A stretch of DNA of 64,000 nt from positions 28,501-92,500 of the forward strand of contig JAUCBJ010003501.1 of NCBI GenBank assembly GCA_032718475.1, written 5' to 3'. The notes beneath the pieces were generated by a model. The model saw only the letters and a list, made by a program, of their open reading frames with translations. It made no database searches and was not told the DNA's origin. Source of the DNA: Nemertoderma westbladi. Taxonomy: Eukaryota > Xenacoelomorpha > Nemertodermatida > Nemertodermatidae. This document shows, piece after piece, positions 53,075 through 60,498 of this stretch (positions are counted from its first letter, which is position 1; each line of letters opens with the position of its first letter). A program made the translations under genes and the position numbers.

Positions 53075-53894
53075 GTGCCCCATCAGCACAACACAAGTGA
53101 TTGTGTTTTTAGTGCCACACGAGCACAGCACAACTGATTGTGTTTTTAGTGCGACACGAGCACAACACAAGTGATTGTGTTTTTAGTGCCCCACGAGCCA
53201 ACACAAGTGATTGTGTTTTTAGTGCGACACGAGCACAACACAAGCGATTGTGGTTTTAGTGCCACACGAGCAAAACACAAGTCATTGTGTTTTTAGTACC
53301 CCACGAGCACAACACAAGTAATTGTGTTTTTAGTGCGACACGAGCACAACACAAGTGATTGTGTTTTTAGTGCCCCACGAGCACAACACAAGTGATTGTG
53401 TTTTAAGTGCCCCACGAGCACAACACAAGTGATTGTGTTTTTAGTGCCACACGAGCACAACACACAACACAACTGATTGTGTTTTTAATACCACACGAGC
53501 ACAACACAAGTGATTGTGTTTTTAGTGCCCCACGAGCACAACACAAGTGATTGTGTTTTTAGTGCCACACGAGCGCAACACAAGTGATTGTGTTTTTAGT
53601 GCCCCACGAGCACAACACAACTGATTGTGTTTTTAGTGCCACACGAGCACAACACAAGTGATTGTGTTTTTAGTGCCACACGAGCACAACACAAGCGATT
53701 GTGTTTTTAGTGCCCCACGTGCACAACACAAGTGATTGTGGTTTTAGTGCCACATGAGCACAACACAAGTGATTGTGTTTTTAGTGCGACACGAGCACAA
53801 CACAAGTGATTGTGTTTTTAGTGAAACACGTGCACAACACAAGTGATTGTGTTTTTAGTGCAACACGAGCACAATACAAGTTATTGTGTTTTTA
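53075..53894 (+). repeat. Higher-order cassette B, copy 4, forming the right array edge
   Basis: Landmarks GTGCCCCATCAGC (53075) and CCACATGAGC (53750) are again 675 bp apart. After that point the array ends within about four units, which include unusual variants (GTGAAACACG, ACAATACAAG). The right boundary therefore carries the same cassette that is found three times inside the array. Confidence 0.85.
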
Positions 53895-53923
53895 GTGAAC
53901 TCGCTTATATAAATTTCTTGTTA
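53895..53923. other. Short unique junction between array and transposon
   Basis: About 29 bp of AT-rich DNA separates the last 37-bp unit from the TTAA target site of the transposon. It is all that remains visible of the original right flank before the insertion; the flank resumes after 57351. Confidence 0.7.
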
Positions 53924-53927
53924 TTAA
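53924..53927. repeat. TTAA target-site duplication, left
   Basis: TTAA immediately outside the left terminal inverted repeat, matched by TTAA at 57348-57351 outside the right one. Confidence 0.9.
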
Positions 53928-53944
53928 GGGGGGACATCACACCT
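53928..53944 (+). repeat. Left terminal inverted repeat
   Basis: GGGGGGACATCACACCT, identical over 17 bp to the reverse complement of the right end. The next bases differ (TGAAGTG versus GAAATTT), so the perfect match stops here. Confidence 0.9.
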
Positions 53945-54223
53945 TGAAGTGTACTTTGTGTGTCCGAACTTACATCACATGTAACTTTTGAATGGCTCTA
54001 CACCTGGCAACAATTTATGGTTCATTTTAATAACAAAACACTAAATTTAAAAAAAAAAAAATTTTTTTCACCTAATTATGATAATTAGATGTTAATGAGC
54101 CGTCTTAATTAGCATAATGTATTATAAACCAGTTAAAAATATAATTCACTACTACTACTGTATTTTTAAACGAATTTCGTAAATTCCTTTTACATTAGTT
54201 TTATAATTTCATGGACTGTTATT

Positions 54224-54364
54224 TGAATTACCAAAATTTTTTTTTTCACTCTGGGTACAAAGATATGACGTCATCAAGTCTCAAAGATTCAATTTTTCGT
54301 TTTTTACTGACAAAAAAGCTTATAACTTTGTATCAACGTCAAATATCAAAATTTTGGTAATTCA
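54224..54364. repeat. Internal inverted repeat inside the transposon
   Basis: TGAATTACCAAAATTTT (54224-54240) is perfectly inverted at 54348-54364 with about 107 bp between. It lies in the non-coding region downstream of the transposase gene. It may be a subterminal structure of the element or a trace of a nested small element; no target duplication was recognised. Confidence 0.7.
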
Positions 54365-55036
54365 TATTAAAGCTTGAATGTTTGGCTACAAGATGCCGAA
54401 AACAGAATCAAAATCCATCCAGCGGTTCAAAAGTAGTAGCAACAAACGTGCAAAAAAATTATTTTTTTGAAAATCTGAGAAAAACGGCTTTAATTAAAAT
54501 TTTTTTTAAATTACAAACAAAGTTGTAGAGTCAGTCTGTCTGTTTGTATGATATTTGTTTCTAACTTCTAACTCGAGTACCACAAAACGAATGATGCTGA
54601 AACTTCGCATGGAGACACATATCGCCCTGAAATCAAACCAGTATGCAATAATTTTTTTATTTATTTATAACTAATATAGTTATAATTAAAAAGGTAATAA
54701 ATTTCGCTATTTAAGAAAACTATTGGTCCTATGGGAAAATGATGAATTTGAAAGTTGTAGAGAAACATCAACTTAGAGAAAGGGTGAATTAAAATTTTGT
54801 TGCAAAGCCCGTGTTTCTGAGCTATAGTAAATAAAAAAAATTCAAATTAGTGGGGGCCTTCGCGCAGCACGTCTTTTGCAAAATAAATGTATAGTTGCAG
54901 TGCAGGATTCGCGGTTAGTATGATAATAATTGCAATAATTATAATGAAGCACAGGGAGAAATATAGAAAAATTGTAAGAATTTGTTCTAAAATAAAATGA
55001 AAATATGAAAAATGTTCTAAACGAAATCAGAATTAA

Positions 55037-56818
55037 TTAGAATGCTCCGCCTTGATAAGTGGAAGTGTCCTTGGCAACTTTAGCTTTCTTTGACGGCTTG
55101 ATTGTAAGACTTTTGGCTACACGTTTTCGATCTCTTTGTCTACAAGATCGTAAAAGGGCTAGTCCAGGATTTAGATTGATGGCATTGGCTATAATCATTG
55201 TGGTTGAAGCACCTCGATTGTGGATCAGGGCTGTATAGTAAGCATGGAAAGAGAGAGTTGATAGCCCTTGGAACTTGTCCTTTCCAATACGACCCCATAG
55301 GCGGCTGTGTATGGATTCGTTCTGGTTTTGGGTCAAACCTGGCAGACAACGCTTTATTAGTTCAGGGTCTGTTAACCTATCGTACACCGGCATTATGAAC
55401 TGGTGCCACTCAGGTTTGATGAAATGTTTGTTCTTATAGCTGGGGTCCTTCTTCTTGAATTTGCACCAAGTTTCAGGGCAAAACTTATGTTGCTTCCGGG
55501 GATCTTTATAGTTCGTGTAGTGATGGATGGCTGCTTTGATATCTGTGGTAATGGTTTTTATCAGATTGGTCAGGGCAGAATCGGATAGTTCTTTATAGTT
55601 TACATTAGCGACATGGGAAACGATTGTATTCCGGTAAAAGCTGCTAAGCTTATATATGTTCTTCTGTGTCAAACCACCAACACCTCCAAGTTTTTTAGCT
55701 TGCCGAACATTCTCCAGGCCATGAGTAACTCTTTTAGCAACGTAATTGATGCATTCAAATTTCTCCACAGGATAATCATCACCATATGGGGCATTGTCTC
55801 GCAATGTTGCAAAAACTGAACTATCGCCGTCGCTGAGAAGCTCTTTGTATCTCAACTTATGGTATTGGATTGAACGGCCCCACATTTGTTGAGCTGCGAA
55901 TGTCTCCATAGCTGCACTAGTACCGGTGAAGTTTACTGAACAGTTATGCTGTGGAACTTTCTTTGAACTGCCAAATTGACGGCAAGTATAGCATGACTTG
56001 GAGACCACAAATGTGTCGAGTACAGCACCAGATAGTGTAGACATGACGTAAGCAACACAGTAGAGGGAAGTATGGCCACGCTTTTGCCATGTTGCATCGA
56101 AAGTAACTGCAACATTATATATAGTGGCTGGTGTTGAAAATTCGTCATCAGCAGCCATTAGTAACCAGAGCTTCCGGCCCTCATTATTGCTGTTACCAAT
56201 AGATAACCTTTTCGTTGCATCAGCTACAGTACGAACCAGAACCCTCCAGCGACTATCATGGACTGGTTTTAGACACTCCATAACTTCCGAGAATATTGTA
56301 GCATAATTACGGGTACCCCCCATAATTAGGAAAGTCAATACAGAACGCAAATTAATGATGCGAGCTGAATCATTAGAATTGTTAGCTGTCGCATTTTCAA
56401 AGTTGTATGCCAGTTTACAGTGATGACAGCGCAGATGTAGTGAAAAATAAAACCCACGAGTTAGCACTGGCTCGATTAATAAGTTTCCTTGACAGTTATG
56501 GGAATGAACTGCCACAATACAGTTTCTGAATGCCTCATACTCTATGATTCTATTGCCATCATACAGTTTAGAAGTTGGCGCAGACGTATTCTCACCTGTC
56601 ATTCCCAAACGATCAGTTGTGAAACTACGGTGTTTCTTCTTTTTGCTAACATTACCGCTGCTACACAAACCGCTATCTACTTTACTTTGCCCCCCAGATG
56701 AAGTGGAAATTACAGTATCTTTTCCATTATCGGTAGAAGAATCTCCTTTCTTGCAAATATCTGCATATCGGGTACCCTTGAATTCCTTGGAACGCGCCTG
56801 ACGTGACCGGCGGGGCAT
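55037..56818 (-). CDS. Kolobok-like DDE transposase (Mutator-like transposase domain)
   Basis: A single-exon gene of 593 codons plus stop, beginning ATG at 56818; it is the only long frame in the element. The protein should cut and paste its transposon by binding the terminal repeats in the nucleus. Residues 1-20 are basic, with a KFKGTRY segment like the F-x-GNR start of related proteins. A CHHC pair sits at 131-134. VTFDATWQKRGH (238-249) provides the likely first catalytic Asp, D241. CYTC (276-279) with HNC (291-293) is the zinc-binding insert typical of this family. LLSDGDSS (327-334) offers the second Asp (D330 or D332), CPETWC (447-452) is a second Cys pair, and QNQNES (496-501... ending at S502) gives the likely Glu, E501. 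The tail (560-583) is Lys/Arg-rich, like a nuclear localisation signal. No stops or frameshifts occur. Assignment to the family is from remembered motifs, not a search; the exact catalytic residues are inferred. Confidence 0.88.
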   Translation of the reverse strand: MPRRSRQARSKEFKGTRYADICKKGDSSTDNGKDTVISTSSGGQSKVDSGLCSSGNVSKKKKHRSFTTDRLGMTGENTSAPTSKLYDGNRIIEYEAFRNCIVAVHSHNCQGNLLIEPVLTRGFYFSLHLRCHHCKLAYNFENATANNSNDSARIINLRSVLTFLIMGGTRNYATIFSEVMECLKPVHDSRWRVLVRTVADATKRLSIGNSNNEGRKLWLLMAADDEFSTPATIYNVAVTFDATWQKRGHTSLYCVAYVMSTLSGAVLDTFVVSKSCYTCRQFGSSKKVPQHNCSVNFTGTSAAMETFAAQQMWGRSIQYHKLRYKELLSDGDSSVFATLRDNAPYGDDYPVEKFECINYVAKRVTHGLENVRQAKKLGGVGGLTQKNIYKLSSFYRNTIVSHVANVNYKELSDSALTNLIKTITTDIKAAIHHYTNYKDPRKQHKFCPETWCKFKKKDPSYKNKHFIKPEWHQFIMPVYDRLTDPELIKRCLPGLTQNQNESIHSRLWGRIGKDKFQGLSTLSFHAYYTALIHNRGASTTMIIANAINLNPGLALLRSCRQRDRKRVAKSLTIKPSKKAKVAKDTSTYQGGAF

Positions 56819-57330
56819 AACAGTAAACTTTCACAATACAGCAATATAGCAGTATAGGCTAGGCCTACTCTAGCTAGGTTACAAACATACAACAATAAAC
56901 TTTACTTAATTAATAATCAACAAAACAATAGGGATCTCTAGCAAACAGTGTAGATTACTGTACAATTAGAAATTTGCTAGGCTTACAGGCTTATATTGTT
57001 ATATGATTTACACTACAGCAGTTGTGCTGGAATTCATTTACACTGCACAGGCTGACAGTCTCGATTAACCACTTTAAATTTCCCGCCCTTAAGTAGGCCT
57101 ACTCTTCATAACCACTGTACTGTATGATATGAAGTTGCGTAAATGTACAGTACAAATTCATGTAAAAAATGTTAAAATTTGGCCAAAATTTCCAAAAAAC
57201 GTGTCCGGTTAAACCTGTCTTATCTTAAAAACTATAAAAGCTAATAAAAAACGGGTTTCGTATTTGGAATCAGCGTAAAATTTTGAACAAAAATATGAAA
57301 AAAAAATTTTTTTGAAGAAAAAAAAATTTC

Positions 57331-57347
57331 AGGTGTGATGTCCCCCC
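57331..57347 (-). repeat. Right terminal inverted repeat
   Basis: AGGTGTGATGTCCCCCC, the exact reverse complement of the left end, followed by the TTAA duplication at 57348-57351. Confidence 0.9.
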
Positions 57348-57360
57348 TTAAATCTAATTG

Positions 57361-57390
57361 CCCCCCCCCCCCCCCCTCCCCTCTTTCTTT
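57361..57390. repeat. Poly-C / polypyrimidine tract
   Basis: Sixteen C in a row followed by TCCCCTCTTTCTTT. It sits 10 bp beyond the transposon's right target site. It is a simple-sequence tract prone to length error and possibly able to form non-B DNA. Confidence 0.85.
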
Positions 57391-57660
57391 GATTGTCCTC
57401 TTTCAGAACTATTCCAATTATAAAAAATACTCAAGTTGATTCCCACCTTATTATTGTTAGTGTTAGTTAGTAAGTTAGTACTACGGGGGGGTGCTGACTC
57501 TAGATTACGACTCTTAAAACATCATATAGTCTATTATAGACAAATCTATTCTAGATTGAAACATAAATTTATTTGCGAATTAGGCCTTGCGCTCACAATA
57601 CATGCCTAGCACTCACAATACATGCCTATAAAATTCTCAGAATTGCCACTAGGTGATGCT
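57391..57660. other. Unassigned AT-rich sequence with a 20-bp duplication
   Basis: No gene is recognised. The words GCGCTCACAATACATGCCTA (57589-57608) and GCACTCACAATACATGCCTA (57609-57628) form a direct tandem pair with one mismatch. Confidence 0.6.
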
Positions 57661-57994
57661 GAGCATGGGATAGTCCATTGTTGTTATACTCATTGGCTAG
57701 AGTAGGGAGGGTGGGAGGAGGCTCAATTTTCTAGCCCAGGACGCCATATTCGCTTTCCACCAATAGGAAGGCATAAGTATCTTAGTGAAGCTATAGTCTG
57801 AAGCTTTTGATTGGCTTTACTAAATTCATGCCAATTCCGTGGAGTTTAAAGTTACAGATACTGTCAATGTGCCAATGTAGAATTGGTTTGGTTAGTCACT
57901 GCTGAGGCTGTTGTTTTTTCTCTGTTGTTATAATTATTTTTTAATTGTGATTGCGCCTTCCCGTATTAACTAAATGGTAAAAACGGAAATCCAT
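57660..57994 (+). promoter_or_regulatory. Candidate proximal promoter and 5' leader of the BCL11 gene
   Basis: Within about 190 bp there are five CCAAT/ATTGG elements: ATTGG at 57692-57696, CCAAT at 57760-57764, ATTGG at 57810-57814, CCAAT at 57831-57835 and CCAAT at 57872-57876. A purine-rich GC box-like stretch (AGGGAGGGTGGGAGGAGG) lies near 57704-57721. The cluster is 160-350 bp upstream of the BCL11 start codon, the right place for a TATA-less promoter with CCAAT/NF-Y sites. No TATA box or initiator can be fixed by eye, so the transcription start is unknown. Confidence 0.4.
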
Positions 57995-58036
57995 TGACTG
58001 AGTAGTGAGTGTAATTTTATTAGATTGTGGTCAACG

Positions 58037-58121
58037 ATGTTGGAAACTGGAACTCAAAAAAGCACCAGAAAGCAAGCGAATCCTAAACAAAAACGATCTA
58101 TCCTAAATGGACTGGAAACAG
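58037..58121 (+). CDS. BCL11: BCL11-family transcription factor, coding exon 1 (NuRD-binding N-terminus)
   Basis: Twenty-eight codons plus one base, ending ACAG before the donor GTATGT (58122-58127). The ATG has A at -3, and an in-frame TGA lies 14 codons upstream (57995-57997), so this is the first possible start. Residues 9-18 read STRKQANPKQ, matching the SRRKQxxPQ peptide at the N-terminus of BCL11, SALL and FOG repressors, which docks RBBP4 of the NuRD complex. The leading Arg is Thr here, but the central RK is kept. The motif begins about seven residues further in than in vertebrate BCL11A, whose protein starts directly with it. The exon leaves phase 1, as human BCL11A exon 1 does, and joins in frame to the exon at 60265. 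The product should be a nuclear repressor. Confidence 0.8.
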
Positions 58122-60264
58122 GTATGTATCTCTCTCCGCTACGCGAATTAGAATGATTTCTGTGTCAAACTATTATTTTACCAACTTTCTAAAATGATAT
58201 ACAATGAAAGTGAAATTCTTCAGCTTCAATAGGCTGGAACTACTGTATTTGAGTAACTGTATAATGTTATGTATTCAGGTACTAAGCACACAATACAGCA
58301 ATAAGCTACTCCTACCTAACTCTACCTCTGCGCTCTGTCATATGCAATTATGTTGATATGTCATAGTAGTACATCAGTACAGTAGTCTAATAATTTGTGG
58401 ACATTTTTCCTAGTACTACTAGGCCTATTGTCCAGCCTTTAACATATACTTGTATTTTCTATTACGCACCGGTATTACCGCGTACCGGTAGGCTCTATAT
58501 TATTATAGATAACATTACGATTGAACGTCATGTGTGTACCGGTATTGTAATTGCAGGCCGAGATCTAACTGATTTTTTCTTAATTTAAACAGCTGTTGAC
58601 TGTTACTGTTAGTATTATTATTATGTAGTATGGCTACTTACTACTATATATCACCTTAAGATAGGCTACATAGCGGTGTGGTTGTGATTATTATTTGTTT
58701 TGATGAGGTGCCGGTATGTTATTCATTATATGAAAATATACTATATATGCCTACAATATAATTATTACATATGATTGAAACTCAGTTATTTTATAGAGAT
58801 CCGGAGAGGTTAATGTACCTCATTACTATTATACTATAAACTATGCGCTTATGTTTGTGTTGTATCTCATGTTCGATGTCATATACTGTACAGTATCGGC
58901 ATGTTGGTTATGAATCTGTGGTTTGACCGAATCAAACCGGTGCCACTGTTGGTTTGACCGAATCAAACCGGTGCCACTGTTGGTTTGACCGAATCAAACC
59001 GGTGCCACTGTTGGTTTGACCGAATCAAACCAGTGCCACTGTTGGTTTGTCCGAATCAAACCGGTGCCACTGTTGGTTTGACCGAATCAAACCGGTGCCA
59101 CTGTTGGTTTGTCCGAATCAAACCGGTGCCACTGTTGGTTTGACCGAATCAAACCGGTGCCACTGTTGGTTTGACCGAATCAAACCAGTGCCACTGTTGG
59201 TTTGTCCGAATCAAACCGGTGCCACTGTTGGTTTGACCGAATCAAACCGGTGCCACTGTTGGTTTGACCGAATCAAACCGGTGCCGCTGTTGGTTTGACC
59301 GAATCAAACCGGTGCCACTGTTGGTTTGACCGAATCAAACCGGCGCCACTGTTGGTTTGACCGAATCAAACCGGTGCCACTGTTGGTTTGACCGAATCAA
59401 ACCGGTGCCACTGTTGGTTTGACCGAATCAAACCGGTGCCACTGTTGGTTTGACCGAATCAAACCGGTGCCACTGTTGGTTTGACCGAATCAAACCGGTG
59501 CCACTGTTGGTTTGACCGAATCAAACCGGTGCCACCGTTGGTTTGACCGAATCAAACCGGTGCCACTGTTGGTTTGACCGAATCAAACCGGTGCCACTGT
59601 TGGTTTGACCGAATCAAACCGGTGCCACTGTTGGTTTGACCGAATCAAACCGGTGCCACTGTTGGTTTGACCGAATCAAACCGGTGCCACTGTTGGTTTG
59701 ACCGAATCAAACCGGTGCCACTGTTGGTTTGACCGAATCAAACCGGTGCCACTGTTGGTTTGACCGAATCAAACCGGTGCCACTGTTGGTTTGACCGAAT
59801 CAAACCGGTGCCACTGTTGGTTTGACCGAATCAAACCGGTGCCACTGTTGGTTTGACCGAATCAAACCGGTGCCACCGTTGGTTTGACCGAATCAAACCG
59901 GTGCCACTGTTGGTTTGACCGAATCAAACCGGTGCCACTGTTGGTTTGACCGAATCAAACCGGTGCCACTGTTGGTTTGACCGAATCAAACCGGTGCCAC
60001 TGTTGGTTTGACCGAATCAAACCGGTGCCACTGTTGGTTTGACCGAATCAAACCGGTGCCACTGTTGGTTTGACCGAATCAAACCGGTGCCACTGTTGGT
60101 TTGACCGAATCAAACCGGTGCCACTGTTGGTTTGACCGAATCAAACCGGTGCCACTGTTGGTTTGACCGAATCAAACCGGTGCCACTGTTGGTTTGACCG
60201 AATCAAACCGGTGCCACTGTTGCTGTTTATGTTGTAATGTTTCGTTTTCCTGTCTCCTCCCCAG
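58122..60264 (+). other. BCL11 intron 1
   Basis: The intron is bounded by donor GTATGT and acceptor TTTTCCTGTCTCCTCCCCAG, which has a strong polypyrimidine tract. It is 2,143 bp long, and the 31-bp minisatellite occupies 1,302 bp of it. The first 800 bp (to 58919) are AT-rich with scattered TACCGGTA-like words and no recognised gene. Confidence 0.8.
58920..60221 (+). repeat. Intronic minisatellite, exactly 42 copies of a 31-bp unit
   Basis: The unit begins GGTTTGACCGAATCAAACC and continues with GGTGCCACTGTT. The array is 1,302 bp, exactly 42 units with no length change. Substitutions are few: GTTTGTCCG in three early copies, CCAGTG in two, and single CGCTG, GGCGCC and CACCG variants later. 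Each unit carries the dyad GGTTTGA-ccgaa-TCAAACC. It ends 43 bp before the exon-2 splice acceptor. A short open frame through the T-variant copies is fortuitous. Confidence 0.97.
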
Positions 60265-60417
60265 GTTCATTAACAGAAGAGGTTGACTACCTTACTTGCG
60301 GTAACTGCGGGGCTGAGTACAGTCTAACAGACATCAAGGAGTTTATTCAACATAAGAACAGTGGATGTGTGGACACGCACGGGGGGAAGTTCAGAAGTCC
60401 GAACAAATCGATCGAAG
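60265..60417 (+). CDS. BCL11: BCL11-family transcription factor, coding exon 2 (N-terminal CCHC zinc finger)
   Basis: This 153-bp exon lies between CCCCAG and GTATGT. Joined to exon 1 it completes a Gly codon and continues SLTEEVDYLTCGNC. The finger is C40-x2-C43-x14-H58-x4-C63 in the spliced protein (LTCGNCGAEYSL, then FIQHKNSGC). The spacing and the LTCG start equal those of the N-terminal CCHC finger of BCL11A/B, which mediates self-association there. SALL proteins have a related start but 12 rather than 14 residues between Cys and His, so BCL11 is favoured. The exon is shorter than the 330-bp vertebrate one and leaves phase 1, as the vertebrate exon does. The later C2H2 fingers must lie in exons beyond 64000. 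Confidence 0.87.
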
Positions 60418-60424
60418 GTATGTT

Positions 60425-60480
60425 ATATGTGTGGACTGGACACACACGGGGGGGAGTTCAGCTGATTTAAGGTATGTTAT
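60425..60480 (+). repeat. Partial duplicate of the exon-2 end with a second splice donor
   Basis: The segment ATGTGTGGACTGGACACACA, then a G-run, AGTTCAG and AAGGTATGTTAT repeats, with changes, the exon-2 end GATGTGTGGACACGCAC, G-run, AAGTTCAG, GAAGGTATGTTAT. The 10-bp donor block GGTATGTTAT occurs at 60417-60426 and again 54 bp on, at 60471-60480. The second donor is perfect by sequence, but reading on in frame meets a TAA at 60468-60470 just before it. Confidence 0.7.
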
Positions 60481-60498
60481 AACGAATGTGTGGAACTT

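Larger units (their letters stand above)
5234..53894 (+). repeat. Giant 37-bp tandem array (about 1,315 units, 48.7 kb)
   Basis: The array is uninterrupted head-to-tail repetition of a 37-bp unit. Each unit starts GTGCCACACGAGCAC, continues with the dyad AACACAAGTGATTGTGTT and ends TTTA. Most units are exactly 37 bp; recurrent length variants include one lacking two bases (CACAATGATTG), one lacking three (GAGCCAACAC), one with a T-run (GTGATTTTTTTTT) and one extended by a CA-rich insertion (CACACAACACAACTG). The first unit is recognisable at 5234 and the last ends at 53894. Open frames of about 60 codons inside it occur because 37 is not a multiple of three and the unit has few stops; they are not genes. 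No insertion of other DNA was seen inside. It is a minisatellite by unit size and satellite-like by length. Exact copy number depends on assembly accuracy. Confidence 0.98.
53928..57347 (-). mobile_element. Complete TTAA-type DNA transposon (Kolobok-like), 3,420 bp
   Basis: The left end reads GGGGGGACATCACACCT (53928-53944) and the right end (57331-57347) is its exact reverse complement, giving 17-bp perfect terminal inverted repeats. Both ends are flanked by TTAA (53924-53927 and 57348-57351), a perfect 4-bp target duplication. A single transposase gene lies inside on the minus strand. TTAA targets are typical of the piggyBac and Kolobok superfamilies; the protein shows no piggyBac features, so Kolobok is the better fit. 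About 1.1 kb of AT-rich DNA follows the gene's stop and 0.5 kb precedes its start. The intact ends, target duplication and open frame point to a recent insertion that may still be autonomous. Confidence 0.9.

Noticed and set aside
5234-53894. CRISPR array (regular 37-bp repeats)
   Set aside because: There are no unique spacers; units abut head to tail, no cas genes are present, and the flanks are eukaryotic transposons and a spliced gene.
55037-56818. piggyBac transposase (because of the TTAA target)
   Set aside because: The protein has the Cys-rich insert and the DATW, DGDSS and QNES-type motifs of the Kolobok/Mutator-like group, not the piggyBac DDD fold motifs or its C-terminal RING-like Cys domain.
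59047-59298. 83-codon open frame in the 31-bp minisatellite
   Set aside because: It exists only because a T variant removes the TGA of the unit; the peptide is a pure 31-residue repeat and lies within an intron.
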